Shown here: positions 1 through 8,533 of the stretch, one piece after another
Layout: each line of letters begins with the position of its first letter
How positions within the stretch are numbered: the stretch's first letter is position 1
From: Inhella inkyongensis
GTDB lineage: Bacteria; Pseudomonadota; Gammaproteobacteria; Burkholderiales; Burkholderiaceae_C
DNA length: 64,000 bases
Direction: 5' to 3'
NCBI RefSeq assembly: GCF_005952805.1
Contig: NZ_CP040709.1
Span: forward strand, 1,240,001-1,304,000
Position numbers and translations under genes: made by a program
Notes under the pieces: generated by a model
Seen by the model: only the letters and a program-made list of their open reading frames with translations
Told to the model about the DNA's origin: nothing
Database searches by the model: none

Positions 1-206
1 TGATCGGCGAACTGCGCCAGCGCTTCATTGCCGTGGACAACGCCGCCGACGAACGCGCCCCCCAGACCCTGTTCCTGGCCGGACTGGTGGGCCAGTTGCA
101 GGCCGACCTGGCCGCGCTGCGCGAAGAGTTCAACCTGCCCGACGTCAGCCGGGCGGCCGACGCCGAATTGGTCGCCGAGGTGGCGCAATGGAACAAGACC
201 ACCTGA
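1..206 (+). CDS. Phage early-region protein, 3' fragment
   Basis: An open frame enters from the left edge and ends with TGA at 204-206, giving 67 codons in frame from position 3. The visible protein is acidic and helical, with LxxL-type spacing and no recognisable catalytic motif. It overlaps the transposase start by 19 bases, so the two are probably translationally coupled. Its place just upstream of the transposase fits the early region of Mu-like phages. The family is not recognised and the N-terminus is missing. Confidence 0.6.
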   Translation, partial: IGELRQRFIAVDNAADERAPQTLFLAGLVGQLQADLAALREEFNLPDVSRAADAELVAEVAQWNKTT

Positions 207-2002
207 GCCCGAGCGCCGCCGCCATGCCCATGAGCCCCACCACCGTGGCCCGCTGCGCGCAGCTGGCGCAGCAGCTGGCCCGCGCGCCGCACGGCGCTGG
301 TGCGGCGCTGAAGCAGGCGGCCTGCGCTGAGCTGGGCGTCAGCCTGGCCACCTTGCACCGCTACCTGGCCCAGGTGGCCCAGCGCCCCGAGCGCAAGCAG
401 CGCGCCGATGCCGGCGAGGTGGCGCTGCCCCTGGCCGAGGCACAGCTCATCACCGGCCTGCTCACAAGCAGTGCCCGCAAAACGGGCAAGCGCCTGCTTT
501 CCATCGGCCAGGCCGTCGAGATCCTGCGGGCCAATGGCGAACTGCGTGCCGAGCGCATGGACGCTGCGACGGGCGAGCTGCACCCGCTGTCGGACAGTGC
601 CATCGCCCGCGCCCTTCGCGCCCACGGCGTACACCCCGACCAGCTGGCTCGCGCCACCCCGGCGGTGGAGCTCAAGAGCCTGCACCCCAACCATGTGTGG
701 CAGATCGACGCCAGCCTCTGCGTTCTCTACTACCTACACGCCGAGAAGGAGGCCGAGGCGGGCCTGCAGGTGATGCACCGCGATCAGTTCTACAAGAACA
801 AGCCCAAGAACCTGAAGGCCATTGAGGCCGACCGGGTGTGGAGCTACGAGGCCACCGACCACCACAGTGGCGCGCTGATGCTGCACTACGTGATGGGCGC
901 CGAGAGCAGCGCCAACCTGGTCGAGAGCTTCCTGCAGTTCGTCCATGCCCGTGAGGCCGACCCCGTGCACGGCGTGCCGCGCATCCTGATGATGGACATG
1001 GGCAGCGCCAACACCAGCGGCCTGTTCAAGAACCTGGCGCGCCGCCTGCAAGTCGAGCTGATTGCTCACATGCCCGGCAACGCGCGCGCCACCGGCCAGG
1101 TGGAAAACGCCCGCAACATCATTGAGCGCAGCTTCGAGTCGTCGTTGCGCCTGGCGCCGGTGCGCAGCCTGGCCGAGCTGAATGCACAGGCGCAACGCTG
1201 GGTGCGTTGGTACAACGCCACCAAGGTGCACAGCCGCCACGGCCGCACCCGCAACGACCAATGGCTGAGCATCACGGCCGAGCAGCTGCGCCTGGCGCCC
1301 GGCATTGAGTTGTGCCGCGAGCTCCTGAGCCACGAGCCCGAAACCCGCGTGGTCAGCCCCACGCTCACGGTCAGCTTCAAGGGCCGCGAGTTCGATGTGC
1401 GCGGCGTGCCCGGCGTGATGGTGGGCGAGCGCCTGGCTGTTGCCATCAACCCCTACCAGACTGACGCCGCCTATGCCGTGCTGCGCGACGCCGAAGGCGC
1501 CGAGCTGCTGCACGCCGTGCCGGTGGTGGAGCGCGATGCCGCTGGTTTCCGCGAGGATGCCAACGTCATCGGCGAGGACTACGCCCGCCCGGCTGACACC
1601 GTGCTGGACACCCGGCGCAAGGAAGTGGAGCGCCAGGTCTGGGGCGGCGATACCCAGGAAGAAACCGAGGCACGCAAGAAGTCGGCTCAGGCGGTGCCCT
1701 TTGGCGGGCGCATCGACCCCTACAAGGTCATCGACCAGGCGCCAGCGCCCACCTACATGCCGCGTAGGGGCACTGAGCTGCAGCCCGCAGCGGCCATGGC
1801 GGCCCGCGCACCAACCCGTGTACTCACCCTGTTTGAAGCGGCTCAGCACCTGGCCCAGGCCGGCGTGGCCCTGAACCCCGAACGCCATGCGCTGCTGCGC
1901 CAGTGGCACCCCGAGGGCGTGCCTGAAGACCAGCTAGCTGCTTTGCGCGACCGACTTGAAAAACGCACCGCGCTGCGCGTGGTGGCCGGAGGTGCCCCGT
2001 GA
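188..2002 (+). CDS. Mu-like DDE transposase (MuA homologue)
   Basis: Catalyses strand cleavage and transfer at the phage ends for integration and replicative transposition. The 604-residue protein has an N-terminal helical DNA-binding part (about 1-150), an RNase H-like rve core, and a Mu-type C-terminal beta-barrel region. The catalytic triad is visible: D174 in WQIDAS, D270 in MMDMGSA and E306 in GQVENARN, with the usual 35-residue D-to-E spacing. It is shorter than Mu A (663 residues). The ATG at 188 is preceded by GAGG at 7 bases and overlaps the upstream gene; an internal ATG near 224 is a possible alternative. The next gene overlaps its stop codon, as in the A-B operon of Mu. Confidence 0.93.
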   Translation: MEQDHLSPSAAAMPMSPTTVARCAQLAQQLARAPHGAGAALKQAACAELGVSLATLHRYLAQVAQRPERKQRADAGEVALPLAEAQLITGLLTSSARKTGKRLLSIGQAVEILRANGELRAERMDAATGELHPLSDSAIARALRAHGVHPDQLARATPAVELKSLHPNHVWQIDASLCVLYYLHAEKEAEAGLQVMHRDQFYKNKPKNLKAIEADRVWSYEATDHHSGALMLHYVMGAESSANLVESFLQFVHAREADPVHGVPRILMMDMGSANTSGLFKNLARRLQVELIAHMPGNARATGQVENARNIIERSFESSLRLAPVRSLAELNAQAQRWVRWYNATKVHSRHGRTRNDQWLSITAEQLRLAPGIELCRELLSHEPETRVVSPTLTVSFKGREFDVRGVPGVMVGERLAVAINPYQTDAAYAVLRDAEGAELLHAVPVVERDAAGFREDANVIGEDYARPADTVLDTRRKEVERQVWGGDTQEETEARKKSAQAVPFGGRIDPYKVIDQAPAPTYMPRRGTELQPAAAMAARAPTRVLTLFEAAQHLAQAGVALNPERHALLRQWHPEGVPEDQLAALRDRLEKRTALRVVAGGAP

Positions 2003-3267
2003 TCGGCCTGCAAACCTGTCCCAAATCGTCCCTATTGGCTTTGCCGGGCCTGGGTGGGGCCATCCCCCCAGCGCAGCCCGTCAGCGGCTTGCAGGCCCTG
2101 ATTTCTGAAGCTGACCTGACGCTGCGCGAAGTGGCGGCTGAGGTGGGCTTCAGTAAATCGGTAATCCAGCGCCTGGTGGCCAACGGTGAATGGCCACGGC
2201 GCGGCGTAGAGCGCCTGTACTCCGAGCTCTGGCGGCTGCTGACCCAGCGTGGCGTGAAAGCCAGCCAGCTGCTACTGGCCCTGACCCCCAAACAAATTGG
2301 CCCCGGCGTGCAGCAACACGCCGAGGCCGCCCCTGAAGTTGATCCAGCAACCCCCGAGGAGGAATCCATGCTACTGCAGTGCCAAGCCCTGAGCCCCCAA
2401 GCCCGCCAGCACTTCGAGCTGCCGCGCAGCCCCTTTGTGGACGACGTGCAGACCCCCGACGACGTGTTCCAGACGCCCAGCGTGCGCTATGTGCGCGCTG
2501 CGCTGATGGACTGCGCGCGCCACCACGGCTTCATGGCGGTGGTGGGCGAGAGCGGCGCGGGCAAGAGCACCCTGGCCGAAGACCTGGAAGAGCGCATCAA
2601 GGCCAGCGCCCAGGAAATTGTGGTCATCCGCCCCTATGTGCTGGCCATGGAACAGAGCGACGCCAAGGGCAAGACGCTCAAGAGCAGCCACATCGCCGAG
2701 GCCATTGCCGCCGCGCTGGACCCCCAGCTCAAGGTCAAGAGCAGCCCCGAGGCCCGCTTTGCCCAGGTGCATGCCCTGCTCAAGGCCAGCCGCAAAGGCG
2801 GCTGCCGCCACCTGCTGGTCATTGAAGAGGCGCACTGCCTGCCCACCGCCACCCTCAAGCACCTGAAGCGCTTCCTGGAGCTGAAGGACGGCATGCAGCG
2901 CCTGATCGGCGTGGCCCTGATTGCCCAGCCCGAGCTGCGCGAGCGACTGAACAGCCAGAACGCCGAGGTGCGCGAGGTGATGCAGCGCTGCGAGATCGTG
3001 GAGCTGGAGCCGCTGGATGCCGAGCTGGAGGGCTACCTGCGCCACAAGTTCGCCCGCTTTGACCTGAAGTTTGAGGACGTGTTCGAGGCTGACGCCGTGG
3101 ACGCGATCCGCGCCCGCTTGGTGCACACCCCGCGCGGCGGGCGTGCGGCGGACACGCGCTCGATCTGCTACCCCTTGGTGGTGAACAACCTGGTGGCCCG
3201 TGCCATGAACGCTGCGGCGGCGGCGTCCTGGCCCAAGGTGGACGCCCAGGTGATTGCCGGCTGCTGA
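1999..3267 (+). CDS. MuB-like transposition ATPase / target DNA activator
   Basis: AAA+ ATPase expected to bind target DNA, stimulate the transposase and deliver target sites. It starts with GTG inside the transposase stop (GTGA overlap). The 422-residue protein has an N-terminal HTH (LTLREVAAEVGFSKSVIQRL, about 41-60), Walker A GESGAGKST at 183-191 and Walker B-like LLVIEEAH at about 272-279, followed by sensor regions. It is longer than Mu B (312 residues) because of a roughly 100-residue N-terminal extension. ExeA/TniB-type ATPases share this fold, but adjacency to the transposase makes MuB the best call. Confidence 0.88.
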   Translation: MIGLQTCPKSSLLALPGLGGAIPPAQPVSGLQALISEADLTLREVAAEVGFSKSVIQRLVANGEWPRRGVERLYSELWRLLTQRGVKASQLLLALTPKQIGPGVQQHAEAAPEVDPATPEEESMLLQCQALSPQARQHFELPRSPFVDDVQTPDDVFQTPSVRYVRAALMDCARHHGFMAVVGESGAGKSTLAEDLEERIKASAQEIVVIRPYVLAMEQSDAKGKTLKSSHIAEAIAAALDPQLKVKSSPEARFAQVHALLKASRKGGCRHLLVIEEAHCLPTATLKHLKRFLELKDGMQRLIGVALIAQPELRERLNSQNAEVREVMQRCEIVELEPLDAELEGYLRHKFARFDLKFEDVFEADAVDAIRARLVHTPRGGRAADTRSICYPLVVNNLVARAMNAAAAASWPKVDAQVIAGC

Positions 3268-3273
3268 TGAGCC

Positions 3274-3432
3274 ATGTCCATGTACCGCGTGACCATCCAA
3301 ATGCCCGACGGCTCGCAGGGCGAGCACCACGGCCGCTACCTCAGCGGGGTGGATGCCGCGCTGGCCGCGCTGGCCCTGTTCCCCCAGGCCCGGCGGGTGC
3401 AAGCCACGTGGTTGGCTGGGGAGGCGCTATGA
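3274..3432 (+). CDS. Small phage early protein (52 aa)
   Basis: Begins MSMYRVTIQMPDG and ends in TGA at 3430-3432, overlapping the next ATG by four bases. The short ORF fits exactly between the MuB gene and the next gene and is preferred over a longer overlapping frame because its start and stop continue the operon's ATGA overlap pattern. The predicted protein has a beta-strand then a helix. No family is recognised. Confidence 0.55.
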   Translation: MSMYRVTIQMPDGSQGEHHGRYLSGVDAALAALALFPQARRVQATWLAGEAL

Positions 3433-3617
3433 AGCCCCGCAAGCACTTCTTCGCGCCCGGTGTGGTGCAGCACTGCCCGCGCCCGCGCCGCTGGCTGCAG
3501 GGTCTGCAGCGCGCCTGGCCGGCAGTGGTGGCGGCGACGGCCTTGGTGGCTGCGCTGGCCCTTGTGGCCTGCAGCGCCACGCTGGCGCAGTGGCTCAGCA
3601 GCTGGAGCACCCCATGA
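3429..3617 (+). CDS. Small single-pass membrane protein of the early operon (62 aa)
   Basis: Starts at ATG 3429 overlapping the previous stop and ends at 3617 overlapping the next start. The N-terminal half is basic (MKPRKHFF..., PRPRRW); residues of about 35-55 form a hydrophobic alanine/valine/leucine segment, consistent with one membrane helix. No catalytic motif and no recognisable family. Confidence 0.55.
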   Translation: MKPRKHFFAPGVVQHCPRPRRWLQGLQRAWPAVVAATALVAALALVACSATLAQWLSSWSTP

Positions 3618-4225
3618 AACCCGCCGACCTGGCTTGCCCCGTGTGTGGCACCGAACTGAGCCCCGCCCAACTGTTTGCAGAGGCCGAAGCCCAGCAGGCC
3701 TTTGCCCGCCTGGCCGCCGTGAGCATCCCGCTGGGCGCCCGGGTGTTGCAGTACCTCACCCTGTTCACGCCGCCCAAAACGCGGCTGACGCTGGCCAAGC
3801 AGTGCAAGCTGCTGCTGAGCCTGCTGCCCGACCTGGAGCGCCAGGCCATCACGGCCAAGGGGCGGGATTGGCACGTGCCTGTGGCGGCCTGGGCCCAAGC
3901 CTTCGACCAACTGCAGGCCAGCCGTGCAGCCGGCCGCCTTGAGCTGCCGCTCAAAGGCCATGGCTACCTGCACGCGGTGCTGGTGGGCCTGGCTGACAAG
4001 CACGAAGCCCGGGCCGAGGCCGCCGCCGAACAAGAGCGACGCCACCGCCCTGGGGTGCAGGCCGCGCCCACCCAGGCCGCCGCGCCCGCTGCGGCCGCCT
4101 TGCCCACCGCGCGCCGTGACCCCGAGCTGTTGCGCCTGGAAGCCGAAGCTCGCCGCGCCGTGCCTATGCCCGAGGCCCTGCGTGCCAAGTTCCTCAAGTC
4201 CAAATCCGAAGGGAGCCCCCAATGA
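3614..4225 (+). CDS. Phage early protein with N-terminal CxxC motif
   Basis: A 203-residue protein starting MKPADLACPVCGTELSPAQL. The CPVC pair near the N-terminus looks like half of a zinc ribbon, but no second cysteine pair is visible. A central helical region (about 30-130) is followed by an alanine/proline-rich linker (about 145-170) and a charged C-terminal helix. Its start overlaps the upstream stop (ATGA) and its stop overlaps the next start. Lies in the early operon between transposition genes and Gam; function unknown. Confidence 0.6.
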   Translation: MKPADLACPVCGTELSPAQLFAEAEAQQAFARLAAVSIPLGARVLQYLTLFTPPKTRLTLAKQCKLLLSLLPDLERQAITAKGRDWHVPVAAWAQAFDQLQASRAAGRLELPLKGHGYLHAVLVGLADKHEARAEAAAEQERRHRPGVQAAPTQAAAPAAAALPTARRDPELLRLEAEARRAVPMPEALRAKFLKSKSEGSPQ

Positions 4226-4464
4226 CCGAAGCTGACTCTGCCGCCGCAGCCGAATTGGCCATCCAGGTCAACCTGTCCGTGCCGGACCACCTGGCTCCTG
4301 ACGTGGTGGCCATGGGCCTGCTGACCTATCTGACTGCCCTGGCCGCCACAGCTACACGCGAACAGCGTCGCCGCATGGCCGTGATGGCTTGCAACGCCGC
4401 CGCTGAACTGGCCGAGACCGTGCTGCCCGGCCGCACTCCCCCCACCGCCAACCCAGGAGCCTGA
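4222..4464 (+). CDS. Small phage early protein (80 aa)
   Basis: Overlaps the preceding gene by four bases and ends one base before the Gam gene. The protein is alanine-rich and mostly helical, with a moderately hydrophobic middle (MGLLTYLTALAATA) that is too polar at its flanks to be a convincing membrane helix. No recognised family. Confidence 0.55.
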   Translation: MTEADSAAAAELAIQVNLSVPDHLAPDVVAMGLLTYLTALAATATREQRRRMAVMACNAAAELAETVLPGRTPPTANPGA

Positions 4465-4465
4465 C

Positions 4466-4981
4466 ATGGCCACTCGCCTCAAGACCAAAGCCACCGCCGT
4501 GGTGCCCCAGACCCAAACCGACTGCGCCGCCGACATCAAGCGCATCGGCGACCTGCAGCGCCAGTTCGAACGCCTGCGCGCCGACATGAATGACCAGATT
4601 GGCGCCATCACCAAGCAGGCCCAGCCGCAGTTGGAGGCGCTCCACACCGAAGTGCTGGCCCTGCAAGACGGCGTGCAGCGCTACTGCGAGGCCCACCGCG
4701 CCGAGCTGTGCGGCAAGGGCAAGACGGCCAACCTGATCACCGGCGAGGTTTCCTGGCGCCAGCGCCCGCCCAGCGTCAGCATCCGGGGCGCCGAGGCCGT
4801 GCTGGAGACCCTGCTGCGCATGGGCCTGGGCCGCTTCGTACGCGTGAAGCAAGAGCCCAACAAGGAAGCCATGCTGAACGAGCCCGAGGCGCTCAAGGGC
4901 ATCGCCGGCATCAGCATCACCACCGGGGTGGAAGACTTCATCATCACTCCCTTCGAGGCCACCGCCGAGGTGCCGGCGTGA
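4466..4981 (+). CDS. gam: Mu Gam-like host-nuclease inhibitor
   Basis: Gam binds double-stranded DNA ends and shields phage DNA from host RecBCD-type exonucleases; it is the phage counterpart of Ku. The 171-residue length and layout match the family (Mu Gam 174 residues): an N-terminal long helix (ADIKRIGDLQRQFERLRADM, about 22-41), then a beta-rich part with TGEVSWRQRPPSVSIRG and a C-terminal VRVKQEPNKEAML segment typical of Phage_Mu_Gam. It follows the transposition genes and precedes GemA and Mor, as in Mu. The next gene begins with GTG inside the stop codon. Confidence 0.88.
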   Translation: MATRLKTKATAVVPQTQTDCAADIKRIGDLQRQFERLRADMNDQIGAITKQAQPQLEALHTEVLALQDGVQRYCEAHRAELCGKGKTANLITGEVSWRQRPPSVSIRGAEAVLETLLRMGLGRFVRVKQEPNKEAMLNEPEALKGIAGISITTGVEDFIITPFEATAEVPA

Positions 4982-5199
4982 GCGGCATCGCGGCCGCCAA
5001 GGCCGGCATGGGCTACCAGGCGGCCACCGAGCGGCCGCGCTGCGCGAACTGCCTGTACAGCGCTCAGGAATACGTGGACCGCATGCCGCCCTACGACCGC
5101 TCGGGCCTGCGCTGCCGGCGTGGCGGCTACTTGGTGACGGCCTACGCGGTTTGCAGCCAGTACCAGGCGAAGTCGCCCACCAAGAAGGAGGCGGCATGA
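4978..5199 (+). CDS. Small cysteine-containing phage protein (73 aa)
   Basis: Starts with GTG at 4978, overlapping the Gam stop. Cysteines fall in CANC, LRC and AVC contexts, a spacing compatible with a small metal-binding fold. No family is recognised with certainty. It overlaps the next gene by four bases, so it is part of the same early operon. Confidence 0.55.
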   Translation: MSGIAAAKAGMGYQAATERPRCANCLYSAQEYVDRMPPYDRSGLRCRRGGYLVTAYAVCSQYQAKSPTKKEAA

Positions 5200-5363
5200 G
5201 TGGCCACTATGACGAAGAGCTGGGCGCGGGCACCGAGCCCGCCCAGGGCTGGAAGTGCCCGCACTGCCTTGGCAGCGCCCACCACCACAGCGATGCCCAG
5301 GGCTGCGAACGCCACGCCCAGGACCCGGGCACGCGCATCCAGATCGGCCCCACCGATGTCTAA
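5196..5363 (+). CDS. Small Cys/His-rich phage protein (55 aa)
   Basis: Starts at ATG 5196 (MSGHYDEELG) and ends at 5363, overlapping the GemA start by eight bases. WKCPHC followed by HHH and a later CERH gives a plausible zinc-binding knuckle. Functional family unknown. Confidence 0.5.
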   Translation: MSGHYDEELGAGTEPAQGWKCPHCLGSAHHHSDAQGCERHAQDPGTRIQIGPTDV

Positions 5364-6009
5364 ACCCGCCCCCGCTGCCAGTGGCCGCCGCGCCACCTTG
5401 ATCAAGCTGATCCATGTGGCCAAGCGCGAGCTGCAGCTGGAAGAGGACACCTACCGCACCCTGTTGCACACCGCCAGCGGCGGGCAGACCAGCACGGCCG
5501 CGATGAACGAACGCCAGCTGCAGGCCGTCCTGGAACAGGCCAAGCGCAGCGGCTTTGTGGTGCGCTCGGGCGGCGTAAAGCCGCGCCGCCTGGACCGCAG
5601 CCCTGAAGGCCGCAAGGTGCGCGCGCTGTGGCTGTTCTTGCACCACCTGGCCGCCGTGCGCGACCCCAGCGAGGCCGCGCTGGCCAGCTACTGCAAGCGC
5701 ATTGCGGGCGTGGATGATCTGCACTGGGCCAGCCACCTTCAGATGAACCGGCTGACCGAGACCCTGAAGAAGTGGGCGCTGCGCGATGCGCTGCCGCACG
5801 CCATTGCGGCGCTTGAGCGTGAGCTGGCCGAGCAACCTGATGCGCTCTCGCATGCCATGAAATCGTCGGTGCTGGCCCAGGCCGCGGGCCTGCGCCGCCT
5901 GCCCAAGCCTGGCTACGACGCGCACCTGAACGTCTGGCGTGCGCTGAACCATGTGCTGGGCCGCCCGGGATGGGCGTCCACAGCCGACATGGAAGCACTG
6001 ACCGAATGA
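5356..6009 (+). CDS. gemA: GemA-like regulatory protein (Mu gp16, DUF1018)
   Basis: Mu GemA modulates host gene expression and DNA topology during phage development. Starting at ATG 5356 (MSKPAPAASGRR) the protein has 217 residues. The conserved family core is visible near the N-terminus: LIKLIHVAKRELQLEEDTYR, a TGG-like SGG segment, and an ERQLQAVLEQ helix. The adjacent Mor gene begins inside its stop codon, the same order as Mu genes 16-17. A longer frame starting at 5200 is rejected because it overlaps the previous small gene entirely. Confidence 0.85.
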   Translation: MSKPAPAASGRRATLIKLIHVAKRELQLEEDTYRTLLHTASGGQTSTAAMNERQLQAVLEQAKRSGFVVRSGGVKPRRLDRSPEGRKVRALWLFLHHLAAVRDPSEAALASYCKRIAGVDDLHWASHLQMNRLTETLKKWALRDALPHAIAALERELAEQPDALSHAMKSSVLAQAAGLRRLPKPGYDAHLNVWRALNHVLGRPGWASTADMEALTE

Positions 6010-6449
6010 CCCCGCGCCGCGCCATCACCGCCGCCGAACTGGCCGTGCTCGAAACCCGCCTGCCCCCGGGCCTGGCTGATGGCATGCGCGAGCTGGCCCT
6101 GTGCCTGTTCGAAGCCCTGGTGCTGGGCAGCGGCCCGGCTGGCGCGGTGGCGCCGTCTGGAGCCTGGGCTGCGCAGCTGCAGGTGCTGGCCGACCTGGTG
6201 CTGATGCAACTGCAGCACCTCTCCAACGAGCTGGGCGGCCGGGGCAATATCTACATTGCCAAGGGCATCAACGTGCACCTCTCGGCCCGCGACCGCGCCA
6301 TGTGCGCGCGCTTTCGGGGCAACAACTACCGCGAGCTGGCCCGCCAGGAAGGGCTGACCGAGATGCGCGTGCGCCAGATCGTGGACGCCTGGCAGCGCGA
6401 GCAATACCAGGCGCGCCAGAGCAGCCTGCCGGGGCTGGACGCAGACTGA
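6006..6449 (+). CDS. mor: Mor-family transcription activator
   Basis: Expected to switch on phage middle/late transcription by binding a dyad near a promoter lacking a good -35 box. The ATG at 6006 overlaps the GemA stop and gives 147 residues. The Mor signature is clear: a dimerisation part ending NIYIAKGINVHLSARDR, then the helix-turn-helix RGNNYRELARQEGLTEMRVR (about 101-120). The family contacts DNA as a dimer. No separate C activator gene is present downstream, so this protein may act directly on the late operon that starts in the following intergenic region. Confidence 0.88.
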   Translation: MTPRRAITAAELAVLETRLPPGLADGMRELALCLFEALVLGSGPAGAVAPSGAWAAQLQVLADLVLMQLQHLSNELGGRGNIYIAKGINVHLSARDRAMCARFRGNNYRELARQEGLTEMRVRQIVDAWQREQYQARQSSLPGLDAD

Positions 6450-6578
6450 GCGCCCGGGGCGTTGGTCGGTGTACGTTCGTACTCTTATCGATGCCTCGCG
6501 TGCGCGCGAGAACGAGGCCGACCCAGCCTGTAATCAGTAAAGCGCTTTAGTCGAGCGCCAAGGCCTGCGGACGCTGCA
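6450..6578 (+). promoter_or_regulatory. Likely phage late promoter / Mor target region
   Basis: This is the only sizeable non-coding gap in the phage block before 23194. It contains two short perfect dyads: GTACG-TT-CGTAC at 6471-6482 and CTCGCG-TGCG-CGCGAG at 6495-6510. A weak -10-like TCTTAT lies at 6483-6488 with no convincing -35. That pattern, directly after a Mor gene, fits an activator-dependent promoter for the head genes. It is also where packaging genes would normally begin, so it may hold a deletion junction. Confidence 0.45.
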
Positions 6579-7562
6579 ATGGCGTCCATGCCTCAACGAC
6601 TGCACATCTTCAAGCCCGGCGAGTTCACCGCCATGAGCGGCGAGCGCCATGCGTTCACGCCCGCCATGTTGCGCGGCATTGCCGCCAGCTACAGCCCGGC
6701 CGTGCACGAAGCCCCCATCGTGGTGGGCCACCCGAAGGCCGATCTGCCCGCCTACGGCTGGGTGCAGGGGCTGGAATACCAAGAGAGCGACGACGCCAGC
6801 GGCCCGGCCGGCTTGTACGCCCAGGTGGCCCAGGTCAATGCCGACTTCGCCGACATGGTGGCGGCCGGCGCCTTCAAAAAGATCAGCGCCGCCTTCTACG
6901 GCGCCCAGGCCCCCGGCAACCCCTGCCCGGGCAGCCTGTACCTGCGCCATGTGGGCTTTCTCGGCGCCCAGCCGCCGGCCGTGAAGGGCCTGCGCAACCC
7001 CGCATTCAGCGACGCCGAGGACGGCGTGCTGTGCTTTTCCGAGCCCACCGATCCCTCTTCACCCACCCAGGAGTCCGCCGTGACCGAAGAAGAAGCCGCG
7101 CAATTGCGCGCCGAGAACGAGCGCCTTGCTGCGCAGAACGCCGCCCTGGCGGCTCAAGCCGCCGAGGCCGCTGCGGCCGGCCGCCACGCCGAGAACCTGG
7201 CCTTCGCCGAGAAGTTGGTGGCCGATGGCCGCTTGCTGAGCGCGGCCCTGCCCGTGATCGTGGCCACGCTGGACCACTTGGCCGCCGCCGAGACCCCCAT
7301 CGAGTTCGGCGAGGGTGAAGCCAAGGCCCCGCTGCTCAAGGGCCTGAAAGAGCAGCTGCAGGCCAGCCCCGTGCTGGCGCCCCTGGGGCAAACCGCCACC
7401 ACCGGCCGCGCGGCCGCCAATGGTGACCCGGCACCTGGCGAGGACCTGGCCTTTGCCGAGGGCGCCAACCCGGCGCGCCTGGAGCAGCACAAACAGATCC
7501 TGGCCCACGCCGCCAAACACCAGCTGAGCTACGCCGACGCGGCGGCCGCTGTTCTCAAGTAA
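6579..7562 (+). CDS. Capsid scaffold / head maturation protease (Mu gpI/Z-like)
   Basis: A 327-residue protein encoded just before the major capsid gene, where Mu encodes its protease-scaffold. The N-terminal domain (about 1-150) resembles phage peptidase/scaffold proteins: FKPGEFTAMSG, then APIVVGHPKADLPAYGWV and AAFKKISAAFY-type blocks. The C-terminal half has a coiled-coil stretch (EEEAAQLRAENERLAAQNAA, about 170-190) typical of scaffolding domains. No upstream portal or terminase gene accompanies it. An alternative ATG lies three codons downstream. Catalytic residues could not be assigned with confidence. Confidence 0.7.
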   Translation: MASMPQRLHIFKPGEFTAMSGERHAFTPAMLRGIAASYSPAVHEAPIVVGHPKADLPAYGWVQGLEYQESDDASGPAGLYAQVAQVNADFADMVAAGAFKKISAAFYGAQAPGNPCPGSLYLRHVGFLGAQPPAVKGLRNPAFSDAEDGVLCFSEPTDPSSPTQESAVTEEEAAQLRAENERLAAQNAALAAQAAEAAAAGRHAENLAFAEKLVADGRLLSAALPVIVATLDHLAAAETPIEFGEGEAKAPLLKGLKEQLQASPVLAPLGQTATTGRAAANGDPAPGEDLAFAEGANPARLEQHKQILAHAAKHQLSYADAAAAVLK

Positions 7563-7580
7563 TCCAACCGGAGACCCCCC

Positions 7581-8501
7581 ATGGGACGCCTTAGCAATCT
7601 GCGCATCGTCGACCCCGTGCTCACCGCCTTGGCGGTGGGCTATATGAACGCCCAGCTGGTGGCCGACCAGCTCATGCCCTTCGTGGCGGTGGAAAAGGAA
7701 GGCGGCAAGATCCCGCTGTTCGGCAAAGAGCACTTCAAGCTCTACAACACCGAGCGCGCGCTGCGGGCCAAGAGCAACCGCATCTCGCCCGAGGACGTGG
7801 GCTCAGTGGATGTGGCGATGGACGAGCACGATCTCGAATACCCCATCGACTACCGCGAAGACGCAGAGAGCGCCTACCCGTTGCAGGCGCGCGGCACCAA
7901 CATCGTGGTCGAAGGCATCCGCCTGCGTCACGAACGCATGGTGGCTGACATGGCCCAGAACCCCGCCAACTACGGCGCCGGCAACAAGATCACGCTGGCG
8001 GGCGCCAGTTGCTGGAGCGACCCGGCCTCGGACCCCGAGGGCGTGATCAGCGACGCCAAGGCCGCCATTCGCGCCAAGATCGTCAAAGAGCCCAACACCA
8101 TGGTGATCGGCTACGACACCTGGCGCCTGCTCAAGAAGCATCCGCAGCTCAAGGCCATCTTGAGCGACACCCGCCCGCGCCTGGTGCAGATCGCCGATTT
8201 GAAGGAAATCTTCGAGATCGAGAACATCGTGGTGGGCCGCGCCGTGCAGGCCAACGATGCCGGCGTGACCAGCGACATCTGGGGCGACACCGCCGTGCTG
8301 GCCTATGTGCCCGGTGCCGGCAGCTCGCCCCGCAGCCCCTACGAGCCCAGCTTTGGCTACACGCTGCGCAAGAAGGGCCAGCCGGTGGTGGATACCCGCA
8401 CCGAGGACGGCAAGGTGGAGCTGATCCGCAACACGGACATCTTCCGCCCCTTCCTGCTGGGTGCCGACGCCGGCTACCTGGTCAGCAACACCCGCGCTTA
8501 A
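7581..8501 (+). CDS. Phage major capsid protein
   Basis: A 306-residue protein starting MGRLSNLRIVDPVLTALA. It matches the pattern of a phage capsid family with conserved KIPLFGKEHFKLYNTERALR, LEYPIDYRED and GYTLRKKGQPVVDTR segments, presumed HK97-fold. It follows the scaffold gene with an 18-base gap and is followed by small decoration-type genes, the expected position. Length is normal for the family and no frameshift is seen, so the capsid shell gene appears intact. Confidence 0.85.
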   Translation: MGRLSNLRIVDPVLTALAVGYMNAQLVADQLMPFVAVEKEGGKIPLFGKEHFKLYNTERALRAKSNRISPEDVGSVDVAMDEHDLEYPIDYREDAESAYPLQARGTNIVVEGIRLRHERMVADMAQNPANYGAGNKITLAGASCWSDPASDPEGVISDAKAAIRAKIVKEPNTMVIGYDTWRLLKKHPQLKAILSDTRPRLVQIADLKEIFEIENIVVGRAVQANDAGVTSDIWGDTAVLAYVPGAGSSPRSPYEPSFGYTLRKKGQPVVDTRTEDGKVELIRNTDIFRPFLLGADAGYLVSNTRA

Positions 8502-8533
8502 CCGGCCCGCCCGCCGCACTGAAAGGAGTCCTC

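Noticed and set aside
734..1909. Minus-strand frame across the transposase gene
   Set aside because: The transposase has all three catalytic residues in the other strand; this frame shows no family signature.
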